Of a stretch of DNA of 64,000 nt, positions 32,363 to 43,197 are shown piece after piece; the stretch's first letter is position 1, and every line of letters begins with the position of its first letter. Where the stretch lies: NCBI GenBank assembly GCA_021292165.1, contig CM037879.1, positions 243,475,797 to 243,539,796 on the forward strand. Reading direction: 5' to 3'. The notes beneath the pieces are model-generated. The model was not told where the DNA came from, did no database searches, and saw nothing but the letters and a program-made list of their open reading frames with translations. Position numbers and translations under genes: made by a program. The stretch is from Shinisaurus crocodilurus. Its lineage: Eukaryota > Chordata > Lepidosauria > Squamata > Shinisauridae.

Positions 32363-32519
32363 CTAGGAACAATGATCAAAAAGGGAAGATTATCAAGAAT
32401 GGAACAGCCATTGAGATGCAAGACTAATTATACTGGACTAAACACATATCCATTTCATAAAATCTTAATATCTATGGTTTATCTAATTGACTTGAATTTT
32501 AGCAAAGCATTTGACAATA
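32363..32519 (+). other. Possible CR1 fragment
   Basis: The frame LIDLNFSKAFDN just before the next MITE resembles the CR1 RT motif A (DFSKAFD). No other support, so weak. Confidence 0.35.
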
Positions 32520-32777
32520 CAGTAATACCTTGGATTGCAAGCATAATTCGTTCCGGAACCATGCTTGTAATCCAAAAACTCTTATATCAAAGCGAGTCTC
32601 TGAAAGGCGTGAGCGGGGCCAATTTCGGCCCGCTATGCCCGCTCGAGGCGAGCAGTTACATCCCTACACTTGTCTTGCAAGACCTTGCTTGTTTATCAAG
32701 TCAAAAAAATTTAAAATTTTTTGCTTGTCTTGCAAAACGCTCTCAGACCAAGTTACTTGCAATCCAAGATATTACTG
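32520..32777. mobile_element. TA-flanked mariner-type MITE (copy 2)
   Basis: Begins CAGTAATACCTTGGATTGC and ends GCAATCCAAGATATTACTG with TA at 32518-32519 and 32778-32779. Same family as 21995-22241. This copy keeps the GC-rich centre (CGAGTCTCTGAAAGGCGTGAG) that copy 1 lacks. Confidence 0.92.
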
Positions 32778-32779
32778 TA

Positions 32780-33965
32780 GATAGAAAATTAGTAAAGGTG
32801 GTTATTGGCACCTTATTCAGAAACAGGGCAAGAAAGGGATTAGGCTGAAATATCAAAGTTACACAAATTCACTATCCAATGTCAACTTCCTCTTTCATGC
32901 ACCAACAAACATCCCCCCCAACCAAGTTCAATGAACTGCAGAGAACCAAGGGGAGCAGTAATGTTCTCTTGTGCCTTTGTGTTCTGCAAAAAAGCAAGAT
33001 GCTGCTTCTGCCTTCTACAAAAATCCAGCATGAAGACTGGATAAGACATCTTTCTCTTCTGAATTTTCTGCCCATGACATACAATGCTGTGGCAGCCATG
33101 AAGTCAGTGGCAGCCACGAAGTCAGTGGCAGCCACAAATAGCAGCTGCTTAAGAAAAAGTTGTGGATCTTTGTAAAAAGATATATTTTCAGCTTGGAGAT
33201 GCAGCCAGTAATCAGTCTTTGGATGCTAGCAATCTTTGCAAGGAAAGCAGCAGCACACTGACGAAACATGCTTAGTTCTATAACATTTTCTAGCATACAA
33301 AGAGTTTTGAAAAGCAAGTTGCCCAGGGCTACCCAGTAATCATGGCTTAGCACCAATTTGAACTTGGGAATCCTGTATCTAAACCTAACTCCCTCCACTG
33401 TACTAGCATGTTTATATACTGGAGCAGAAAATTATGTAGTATGTATTACAAAGACCTCGAGGACTGGAGAAATCAACAGGTTGGATGCAGAGTTCCTCAC
33501 AGCAGAACTCTGCTCATGGGTCATTCTAATCTGATACAATAGTTTGGATCCACAGGACTAGAAAGGATCCACAACCAGACTTTATGGGGGAGGGGGATGT
33601 TCTTCTGGAGCAGGCTGCATAACCTAAGGAATACAAGCCAATTACAGCTCACCAAATATTGGCAGCCCTAGGGGATGGGGGATTCCTAAACCTATTTGTT
33701 TGCAGTCCTATTTGCAAGCCAGAGTGCACAGTCCCATCAACACACTTCAGTTATGCTTTGTGTTACTCCTCCTCCTCTCTAAATTCAGGTGGTGTGGGTG
33801 CCATTATTTTTCATTCCTGTTGCTGCCATCCAACTTCACTATTCTGATCCAACTGTCATCTCAAGATTTCTTCACTGTGTGAACTGCTAAGAGAGAGAGA
33901 AAGCCTTGTTACTATGTGTTGCTGAGCTCATGAAATAGAGACAAGGCTATCAGATAACACACTAA
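32780..33965. other. Unassigned non-coding DNA with a short tandem repeat
   Basis: At 33089-33138 the 18 bp unit GTGGCAGCCACGAAGTCA is repeated about 2.7 times. No exon or element recognised otherwise. Confidence 0.55.
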
Positions 33966-33967
33966 AC

Positions 33968-34104
33968 CAGGGGTAGGCAACCTGGTACACTCCAGATGTT
34001 TTGGACTACAATGTCCATAATTCCTGACCATTGGCCATGCTGCCTGGAGCTGATGGGAGTTGTGGTCCAAAAAAATCTGGAGGCACCAGGTTGCTTACTT
34101 CCTG
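33968..34104. mobile_element. Palindromic hAT MITE copy
   Basis: CAGGGGTAGGCAACCTGG at the left, CACCAGGTTGCTTACTTCCTG at the right, with CTACAATGTCC / GGGAGTTGTGGTCC inverted inside. Same family as 2885-3020. Confidence 0.85.
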
Positions 34105-36300
34105 TGCTTTCACTTTTTTGTTAGTTCAGTAGTCATGCTAGCGGGGAAAAGCAAAGCAGGAACGAACGGGTTACATGCACCAGCACACAGTTTGTTCACT
34201 TTAAGCCAGGGCTCTCTGGAATCCTGGATTATCGTTCTGTGTGAATGTGGCCAGAGTGCAAAGAAATAACTATTGCAAGAAAAGAGGGCTAACTGATGGG
34301 ATGCAGAGATCTGTAGCATGGGGAAAAGCAAGGTTCCCAGCTTTTAACCTTGTGTAGCTGTGCCTTTAAAAGCAGACATTAGTAGGTGACACTGTTTATC
34401 TGCATGCTGATAAAAGTTTCAATCTACTGAATTGGTTTGATAGTCAACCCTAGGAAAGAGGGGCTCAGAAATAGGTGGGTGAAGAAACAAAATGGAGATG
34501 CAGAGACAAATGGGGACGCATATGTATGAGGATGGAAAAGAAAAAAAGGGTAATAGGATTTCATAGTGAGAATGCACTAAGGAGTGGAGAGAGAGAAAGA
34601 GGAAGAGTTAACAAATGTAGGTACAGATACACTTGTGTGTTGGGGATACAGAGGGAGAAATAAAATGAACAAGGAATGCAGAAATGCCTGCTGAAATGCA
34701 AAGAGGAGCACATCACAGAGTACAAAAGAAAAAGAAGGATAAGAGGTGGAGATGAGGAAACAAGAACAGGTGGTAACAGACTGTGAACAGAGAGGAGTGT
34801 GCATGCTACAAGGTGTGGAGAGAGAAGAGACAGGGAAGATTAATAGATGGAGTATAGATAGACCTAAGATGATGTTTAGAGAAAAGAGAAATATGCTATG
34901 GTGTGTAAAGGTGGTTGACAGAATGGGTTAAAATGTGGCAGACACTTTTCTGAAATTAAAATAGCAGTGTAGCCCTCAGCTCATAAAAGTAAAATGGCCC
35001 TCAAGCATCTACTTACCTGAACATCTGACCACATGTTTGAAATACAGAAATTTACCGCTAGCATGAGATCAGATCAGATAGTACAGTCATGCAATTTGCC
35101 AATCTCCTACTTGCTGAAAATGCTTAAGCAAACAGCAAGTGAAACTGCACATTGCTCTTACTGTGAAGAACTACTCCTGGATTCCCAGATTTAAGAGAAT
35201 GAGCACTAATGCAAGCATAATTAGACACACAACTATGGCATGGATAGCAGCGAGAGGCAGAGAAGGGGGGGGGGGTGTTGAACAGGAAGGACAAACAAGA
35301 GAAGATGAAAGACAGCAGAAAGCAGGAGAGGGGAAGAGCCCAGTCAAGTGGAGGAGGAAGTGGCAAGTGCTGCATCGGAACCTAAACTTAAAAAAAAATC
35401 AAAAAAAATCAGCGAGTTAGCAACTCTGGAACTTTCTGCATTTCTATTCCAGGGACTGCAACTTCTCTTTTTTTATTCTGATATATTATCTGAGATTATA
35501 TTTCACAACAACATAGAAAATCAGGTCAAATGTTAACACAACTAGGTTCCAAGTGAATGCCAATCAGCTAAGCCTTGCACTACGTACTTCAGAAGTATAC
35601 ACAGGCTAGGGGTCCCAAGAATCCCCAGAGGCACTGAAATCCATAAATGTTCAGTTACCACCAAGAATGCCTCTGTGCTGTTGAGGCAGTCCCATGTACA
35701 ACACACCACAGAGTTACATCTTGAAGTTACAAAGGCATAAACACTTGTTTTGAGATCTGATACTGGATAGAGTTGACAAACAGCACCCGTAACCACTGCC
35801 ACCTCATAGCCTAAAAGTGTTCCCAAAACTGTACTCCTACTTGATATGGGGATGTTCGATCCCTTTTATGATGGGCATCCCTATTTTTCTAGGCTACAGG
35901 ACCTGCCAACTGCTATTACCTTGGTCCTGTTTAGATTCAGCTTTCAGCAGTTTGCCAGCATCAAAAATGACTTGCTGTTCCTGTGATGCAACATTGGAAT
36001 TTAACATTAAGATGATCAGAATAGATGCTGGATGTCCATTAGCTCTGACAAATGGAAGTTATATGAAATTTAAGAGCTATCAGCTTTTCTCCTCACATCC
36101 AGCAGCTTGGATGGTCCTTGGTGCTGAGCAAGCTACCTTCTTCTGCTCCACAATAGATAGTAATTGACTAATACCGCTTTTACTTTTGCAAAGAATGCTA
36201 ATCCAGGTTTAAACATACAGGTATCAAGAACATTCAAACATCAATCATATACAGTGGGTTTGTTTTGTTTTTTATTAATTCCAATGTCTAAAGTATGATG
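34105..36300. other. Unassigned non-coding DNA
   Basis: 34450-34930 is purine-rich (GAGA-type) on the plus strand, giving chance lysine- and arginine-rich frames. A G run occurs at 35265-35274. No exon recognised. Confidence 0.5.
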
Positions 36301-36309
36301 AAACAGTTC

Positions 36310-36520
36310 TGCTTAGCATACAACGGGTTGCATCCAATGGTGTCATTATGCCAGTGGAAGGGAGACTACTGGTGGAAGGGATTTCTCCTCCCCACCCTCA
36401 AATCAGGATGTTGGCAAGCTACTGAAAGCTGTTCAGACTGTTTGGAGACCCTCCAGAGCAAATTTGGGGGGGGGGGAGGGAATGGGGGCTGCAGGGGGAG
36501 GAGACAACAGGAAAGTCCCA
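36310..36520 (+). repeat. Diverged MITE-like repeat, inverted relative of 11680-11905
   Basis: GGGTTGCATCCAATGGTGTCA, GCCAGTGGAAGGGAGACTACTGG and ACCCTCCAGAGCAAATTTGGGGG are the complements, in matching order, of words in the other copy. Includes a G-rich stretch at 36467-36500. Confidence 0.6.
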
Positions 36521-36770
36521 TTCTACTTGTGCAATGTTGGCTCCAAGACAGTGTGTGTGTGTGTATATATTCCCCAGAAGAACATTCGTCATGCATAAAA
36601 AATAATTTTATATCCATGCAGAAGGATAAGGGGCAAAGTTTGCTTATTTGAAATCAATGTTCTGAAATAGAAGTGAGAAATGATGTGTCTTATTGAAAAG
36701 TAAGTATTTTCATAAGGACTGGCTAATCTTCAGTACTACTCACCTGAAAATAAGACATTTTTTATGTCTT

Positions 36771-36925
36771 GGGGAAGGGCTGTAGTTTAGTGGCAGAGTA
36801 CAAGCTTTGCATGCGAAAGTTCCCAGGTTCGATTCCTGGCATCTGTCAGTTAGTGTCGACAGTACTAGGCTTGATGGACCAATGGTCCAACTCTGTATAA
36901 AAATGCAGCTTCCTATATTCCTAAG
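36771..36925 (+). mobile_element. tRNA-Ala-derived SINE
   Basis: The head GGGCTGTAGTTTAGTGGCAGAG is an A-box region, CTTTGCATGCG the anticodon-arm region (TGC) and GGTTCGATTCCTGGCA the B-box. A tRNA-unrelated body follows (CTTGATGGACCAATGGTCC, GCAGCTTCCTATATTCC). It has no paired acceptor stem, so it is a SINE, not a tRNA gene. Confidence 0.88.
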
Positions 36926-37840
36926 TCTAGCATGAAGGATTCTAATTGCTAGCAACTGACCAAGAAGTCACACTGTCACCTATCTTTATTACAAAATAAA
37001 CATTGGGGTAGTTTGACAATACTCCGCCAACTTCTGTACCAGATAATAAAAAGTGTACAATTCTTCATAAGAAATAATGTCAGTTTCACTAGTTTTCACA
37101 ATTTTACAAGATTACTCTCAGCTATTAAGTGAAAAGAATAGTTCCATTCATGCTGGCCTTTTTTCTAGGGCAGATACTAGTCTCTAGTACACTGCTTAGT
37201 ACCATGTTCACACTAGAGTTCATTTGGCAAGTGTCATCCTCCCCATCTCTTCATGCCAAGATTAACTGCAGCATACGGTAAGTAAAACATTTCAAAAGGA
37301 AGTGCATTTTGCAAAAAAAACTGATAAATCCAGAAATGTTTAAATAGAATTTCAATTCATTTTGAACATATCTGTTTTTAATTCTATGTCAGTGGGCATT
37401 TCAAAATGAGCCATAATGCCCAAGTATAAGATTTACAAATCAGGTTGCAGGAACCAATTGAGAGCAAACAGATAATTTAAATTAATCTATATTTATGCAC
37501 CTAACACCCAGTGACTGACTTGCTAGCTGTACTGAATTTAAAATCCCACACATGTGGATTGCCAATGTGATAAGAGTATTGAGATACAGTATGGTGAAGT
37601 TACTATTAGTCAACTATGGCCTCTAGCAGATGCAGTAGCAATGCAAAAATGCAATTACTCTGTATTCTTACTAAAATCGAGACAAGGGGTAGCAATACCA
37701 AGGGAAGGCAAACTGCAAAACACATGTGCTTTTTTAGTACAAATAGTCACTATTATCTTTATATGTATTTGCAACACCAGGAATAGTACTGTCCAGAAAT
37801 AACCACTCTAAAGACGAGAGGCATACATACTAGCCTGTGT

Positions 37841-38037
37841 GGGGGGGTCCATAACTCAGTGGTAGAGCACATGCTTTGCATGCAAAAGTTCCCAGGTTTA
37901 ATCCCTGGCACCTCCAGGTAAGGCTAGGAAGGAATCCTGCCTGATACCCTGGAGAGCCACTGCCAGTCAGTGTCACCAACACTGGGACAGATAGACAATG
38001 GTCTGACTTGGTATAGGGAACCTTCCTATGTTCCTAT
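37841..38037 (+). mobile_element. tRNA-Ala-derived SINE
   Basis: The head GTCCATAACTCAGTGGTAGAGC, CATGCTTTGCATGCAAAAG and GGTTTAATCCCTGGCACCTCC derive from tRNA-Ala(TGC). The body contains GAGAGCCACTGCCAGTCAGTG and GACAATGGTCTGACTTGG. The 3' end CTTCCTATGTTCCTATG is the short 8 bp-type tail shared with CR1-clade LINEs. Confidence 0.9.
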
Positions 38038-39120
38038 GCATGTCTGTGAAATGGGAGTGGGGGCGGGGTTACCTATAAGACACAGCATACCACTTGCTAA
38101 CTCTGGTAGTTATGCTTTGACATTTAAAATCAAGACAATGGGTTCATCAGAAAGAGTAATCAGGTTTCATGTGGCAAACATTTCAGTCTCCTTTATACCA
38201 ACTGAGAAATCCCATTCATCCATTTCATAAGTACAACACTTAATTATCTGTGCTCTTAGAAGAAATATTAGTACTAGAATTTTAGAAGGGGCACTGCTAA
38301 TCAATAATGTGAAACAGTACTCACAGTATTCAAGCCATTAATACACATAGCCATTCTTCATCCCTACTCTATATGCACAAGCCATCTAAGCAATGCATTT
38401 GATACCACTGCATCACCCCCCCAAACAATGTTCTTCAAATAAATCAATTCCTAATTAAGAAGCAATTTATTTCATTTTATTTCAATACCCTTTTTATTTA
38501 CAGTCAAGTTATTCACTATGCCAAACTATTTAAACTCATGTACAATTGAAGTTACTTCTAATCTCAATACAGTCATCACTAATCTGATAACTTCCACAAT
38601 TAGAATTGTGCACCTATACATTCCAAGTATTTAACACTCCCAAGATACTGAAGGTGCTTATTTCATGCATGAAAGTGTTCTTTTACACTTGTACCTGCTT
38701 TACTATATGAAAAATACTTCATATTAGAAATTAGTTTTCAAACATTTTAAGATCACCTGCCAATTCTCTTATAGGGCAAGACACTAATTACTATATTGGC
38801 TGAGAATATTAAATGCATGTTTCTGGAGTTTGTGTGCTCCTCCAGTACCTCTTGAAGAATGTAAGTTCTACATACCTATGCTGGGGACCTACATTCTATC
38901 AATTAACACACCTGGTTTAGATCTAATTGCCAATAATCTGTATTTGCTTTGGTATGTATAGTATTCAATAGCTTCACATTAAATTTCACCCCAGAAAATA
39001 TCTATAGCCTTCAGCTTCTATGGCATAATATTTTACATTTATATTTCTTCTCAGTAAGTCTTACATGTCATTCTCATTCCCATACACCAGACTGAGAGAC
39101 CAGGGAAGCAAGCTGAGACT
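38038..39120. other. Unassigned non-coding DNA
   Basis: AT-rich, nothing recognised. Confidence 0.5.
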
Positions 39121-39124
39121 ATAA

Positions 39125-39228
39125 CAGAGGCATGCCTAAGGCCAACAAGTGAGTTCACAGAAGAGGTGAGATTTCAACCAGGGACTTCCCGGATCCTGCT
39201 CTCAGCCACTACACTACACCAGCTCTTA
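39125..39228 (-). mobile_element. Old tRNA-SINE fragment
   Basis: On the minus strand AGAGCTGGTGTAGTGTAGTGGCTGAGAGCAGG...GTCCCTGGTTGAAATC matches the A-box and B-box head of the SINE at 12995-13244, diverged. Confidence 0.68.
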
Positions 39229-40179
39229 AAGCAGATGAGCAGCCCATGCATGGGCAATTATCTATTCACAATGAAAAAAGCAAGATTTACTACTCTGTAA
39301 ATCAGCAAATACCTTGTTGTCCTTCACATACCTACATTTGTAGAATGTGAAAAAGCAGCTCAGCTATCTTAAAACATCCCCCTCAAAGAAGGGGGAAAGG
39401 GGGCGGGAAGAGTAGCACAGGAAAAAGGCTATACTATTCAGAAAGGTCTACAATAGAGTTTAATCAAATATAAAGGCCAAAAAGAGATAGGTACTTCAAC
39501 TAAGTACCTCCTACCTTGCTTTAATGAAACTGGATCTTTTCTACATTAGGAGTGGTTACACTATATATTGGCAACATCAAGGTCAGAGACTTCAACTTTA
39601 TCAGTTAGTTTCCATGCATGCTGCTCTCCAATAGGTCAGAAGTTTCTCCAACATTTTACATCCATGGGTTAAACGTGCCAGCTGTCTCAGAGATGGTTAT
39701 GTGAAGATATTCTCCAGTAACCAGTCTTCCAAGTAAGTGGCCTTCATGCAGGGCAAACAGGCAGTAGTACTTCTTTACCTGAAGTACAAGCAGCAATCTT
39801 CCTCCTTCATCCCACCCCTCACCACTCCACCCTGGTGTGAAGGCTTCTCCATGAACTCACGTGTGCAACATCCAAAGGTTAGACATACCACTGCTGGAGA
39901 GATGAGAGAGTCATGCGAACGACAAGCCCTACACCACACACCAAAACACCACTGTTTTGAGCAGCCTCACTGGCCCACGCTGACTTCAGAGGCGCTTCCG
40001 AAATAGCTTTATCAGAGCTCATAAACAAAGCATACACTTAGCCATTAATAAATCACGTTAGTGCCGTGATAAACGAGAAGGAGGTTGTGCAGTAAACGAG
40101 GCGCACCGTATGGCCATCCGTTTTCTCAGCTACTATCCCTTACGGAAGGAGAGAGCCATGCAAGAGACAGGTGGAGAGG

Positions 40180-42130
40180 AAGGAAGAGGAATCTTCATTG
40201 CCTAGCCTGAAGTTCTTAGCTACCGCCTCCACCCCCAGCGGGGTAAGGCTGACCGGCTGGCTCCCCGCAGGGCGGGTAATAAAGACCGAGGCAGCCGGGG
40301 ATGATAATAATGCCGTGCAGCGGCGGCAGTCTAATCCCGGCTACTTAACCCGGCAGTGCGAACCCAAGACCAAAAAGCACCTTAACCTAACGGGTGTCCG
40401 CCGGCCCATTCTAAGAGGGCGAGCGCGTTGGCGGGCAGAGAGATAAAGGCGCACACGGACATAAAGCAGCGACCAGCCTCTCTCCCTGTCTCTGCCCAGG
40501 TAGCGGGAAGACTCGGGGCCGGGCGCCTGGAATTGGCCGCCAGCGTCGTTCCCCGGCTGCCCTCAAGGTCACACTACACGTCGCTCCGAAGCGGTCGGCA
40601 TGGGCTTCCCCCCGTGGCCCGCCAAGGGGGAGACGAAGGAGGGAGAGTGGGGCGCAAGCAGGCCCTAGGTCTCCTCACCCACCTCCGCCTCCCCCGGCTC
40701 GCTAATCCCCCGGCCCGCCTGGCCTGCGTTGCTGAGCCGAGTCCCGCCACCTGCGCCTCCGGGACGAGGTGCCCAGTCCGACGCCCTTAGCGTCCTCTCT
40801 CTCTCACCTCTTGTTCAGCCGCACTCTGCCCCGTTTCTCCTCTTACCTCAGATTCCGCCGCCAAACCCCACACGCGGCAAGCGCCGCCGCCGCCGCCGCC
40901 ACCAGCACCACTGCTTGCCTGCCCGCCACCCGCCGCCGCACAGGGTGCCCCCACCCCACCCCAGAGCGCGCGAGCCCAAGCCGCCGCCAAGCCCGCCTGC
41001 GAACGGGGAGGGGAGGGAGAGGAGGAGGCGGCAGCAGCAGCAGCAGCAAGGGAGGAGGAGGAGGAGGAGGAGGGGGAGCCGGGCTCCCTGCTCCGCCCTC
41101 AGCAGTAGCTCCCCAGCAGCACCTCGCCCTCGTTAGTCGGCGGCAGGCGGCAGGCGGGCAGGCAGGCGTGCAAGCCGCTTTCGGCTCCCTTCCCGGACCA
41201 ATACGCCGCGGAAGGAGCCGGTTCCTTCGTCGCCTCGAGCCACAAGAGGCGGAGCGGCGGAGGAACTACTCTTCTTTCCACCCCTCACTCACTCGCTCGC
41301 TCGCTCGCTCGCTCGGCCACTTCTCGACCACCAGCCCTTCCTCAGCACAGCAGGAGCCGCCGGGTTCCGAACCGGCCCGGTCCCCGTCACGTGACGGGGT
41401 CTCGCTCGGGTTAGAGGAAGAGGAGGGGGTCCCAAGGCGCGGCGCCTTCATGGGTGTGGGGAGGGGGCGGGTAAGAGAAGGGGCGGAGATTGGGACTGGT
41501 GCCCGAAGGGGCGGTGCGTGCTGCTCTCCCCGCCTCCTCCTATTGGCTATCATTGCCTGACGTGCTTGTTTCCATGACGTATGTGGGTCGGGCCGAGGCG
41601 TTTGATGAGGCCCGGCGGGCTCCGGGTCGTTGACTTTGCCACGAGCGTCTCCCTAGGGAGGAGGGGGGACAGTGGGTAGCGTGCTCTGTCCCCCCTTCTC
41701 ACACTTGCTCGACCCCTCCCCACTCGGGGTGGAGGGGCAATAGGGCGTCCGGCGCTCAAGCGAGTAGGTCCCGCTGTCGCCTCAATTCAGGCTGAGAAAG
41801 GCGAGCGGGATATGATTAGAAGCGGGGGTAGGGGGGCAGGTAGAACTGCCGGCTGTGGCCGAGGCAGCGGCTGGTCAGTTTGCAAACGTGAAACGTCGAG
41901 AGACTGCGAAAAGCCCCACAGCAAAAGGAGCAGCGGCTGCGGCAGTTCATATTCCGAGCACCGACTGCTGTGGCTCTGACAGCATGAAGGAGGGAGACTT
42001 AAACGTGCCTGACCGACGGGCGCTCGGGAGAGGGGGTGGGGCTGAGGATGAGGGGAAGCGAAGGAAGTGCACAAGCAAACGCTCGCACAACGTTTCCCTC
42101 AGGCCACCCACAGGGCCGGTATTTACAAAC
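40180..42130. promoter_or_regulatory. CpG island promoter
   Basis: The only long CpG-dense stretch in the window. Between about 41190 and 41580 it holds CCAAT (41198-41202), an 18 bp palindrome CCCCGTCACGTGACGGGG (41382-41399, E-box/CLEAR-type core), three GC boxes GGGGCGG (41464, 41480, 41508), ATTGG (41542-41546) and two TGACGT CRE-like sites (41558, 41575). No TATA box was seen. The arrangement fits a TATA-less, possibly bidirectional, housekeeping-type promoter. Long frames through it (40729-41560) have low-complexity Pro/Arg/Ser composition and are compositional artefacts. (GCTC)n at about 41287-41315 and (GAG)n and (CAG)n runs at about 41030-41080 lie within it. Confidence 0.82.
40845..41180 (-). 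other. Candidate non-coding first exon of a leftward gene
   Basis: On the minus strand the sequence AATCTGAG|GTAAGAG has the donor GT at 40846-40845. A second good donor, AAGAG|GTGAGAG, lies about 40 bp further downstream near 40807. Both are downstream of the promoter-like cluster at 41.2-41.58 kb when read leftward. No recognisable coding start or known protein is present, so this would be mainly 5' UTR. The exon start is approximate and the gene unidentified. This is inference from signals only. Confidence 0.35.
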
Positions 42131-42329
42131 TGAGAATGGAGACCGATTTCTGTCACAGACATTTGATGTGTAGGGAGAAAGCGGATTTATTGTTCTGCCG
42201 CTTTTCATGTCCTCTCCGTCAGAACAGAGATGACGACTCGTACTGCTTCATGTTTAGTCACTTCCTCGTTTTGCCAAAGCACTTACACCCAAGTAGCTTC
42301 CCTGTTGTGTGTTAGTCAGTGAGGGCTTT

Positions 42330-43197
42330 TTAATCTCAGCTTTTTAATCTCAGCAGGCTGAAAGCAAAAAGTAAGGTAATTACAACCTCCGTTGTGGAAC
42401 TTCAGTATGCTGATGATAATGTGGTCTCCGCACATTCAGAGGATGATCTCCAAACTATCCTAAATGCTTTTGCAGAAGCATACGAAAAACTTGGTCTCTC
42501 ACTTAACATCAAAAAAACCAAAGTGCTTCATCAGCAAGTGCAAGCTAACCCTTTGGTGATGCCATCTATCCAGCTTGGCGGGACAATACTGGAAAATGTC
42601 GATCATTTTCTCTATCTTGGCAGCTATCTTTCTGTTACAGCTAACATCGACAGTGAAATCCAGCATCGTTTGAGCTCCGCAAGTGCTGCATTTTCTCGAA
42701 TGAAACATAGAGTGTTCGAGGATCGGGATATTTGTAAGAAGACCAAAACACTGGTTTATGAAGCCATTGTATTACCAACTTTATTGTATGCCTGCGAAAC
42801 ATGGACTATCTATAAACGTCACTTCCACCTCCTTGAAAGGTTTCATCAACGTTGCCTCCAGAAAATCCTGCGAATTACTTGGGAAGATAGACGAACAAAT
42901 GTCAGTGTACTGGAAGAAGCAAAGACTACTAGCATTGAAAAAATGATCCTTCAACGCCAACTTCAGTGGACCGGTCATGTTGTTCGAATGCCTGACTGCC
43001 GTCTCCCAAAGCAGTTACTTTACTCCCAACTCAAGAATGGAAAGCGGAATATCGGTGGTCAATATAAGAGGTTTAAAGATGTTCATAAGGCTAATCTAAA
43101 AAAATGCAATATAAACATCGAAAACTGGGAAGCTCTGGCCCATGAACGATCTAAATGGAGGTTGGCCTTTCACAAAGGTTCCATGGACGGGACATGA
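42330..43197 (+). pseudogene. 5'-truncated LINE reverse transcriptase C-terminal frame
   Basis: Open from about 42334 (after TAA at 42331) to TGA at 43195-43197. It starts LFNLSRLKAKSKV, then the RT catalytic box ELQYADDNVV, SLNIKKTKVLHQ, YLGSYLSVTANID, the thumb region ALVYEAIVLPTLLYACETW-like segment, HLLERFHQRCLQKILRITW, QLQWTGHVVRMPDCRLPKQL and a C-terminal RFKDVHKANLKKCNI...RSKWR. This motif series is common in non-LTR retrotransposons of fish and invertebrates; I do not assign the clade with confidence, but it is clearly not L2 or CR1. Everything upstream of the YADD box is missing. No internal stop in about 287 codons. Confidence 0.82.

Noticed and set aside
36771..36845. Functional tRNA-Ala gene
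   Set aside because: It has A- and B-box similarity but no acceptor-stem pairing, and it continues into a SINE body. The same holds at 37841 and 63950.
40729..41560. Long Pro/Arg/Ser/Gly-rich frames (135 and 263 residues)
   Set aside because: CpG-island composition yields open frames in all phases. There is no convincing ATG context or domain, and (GAG)n and (CAG)n runs explain the poly-residue tracts.
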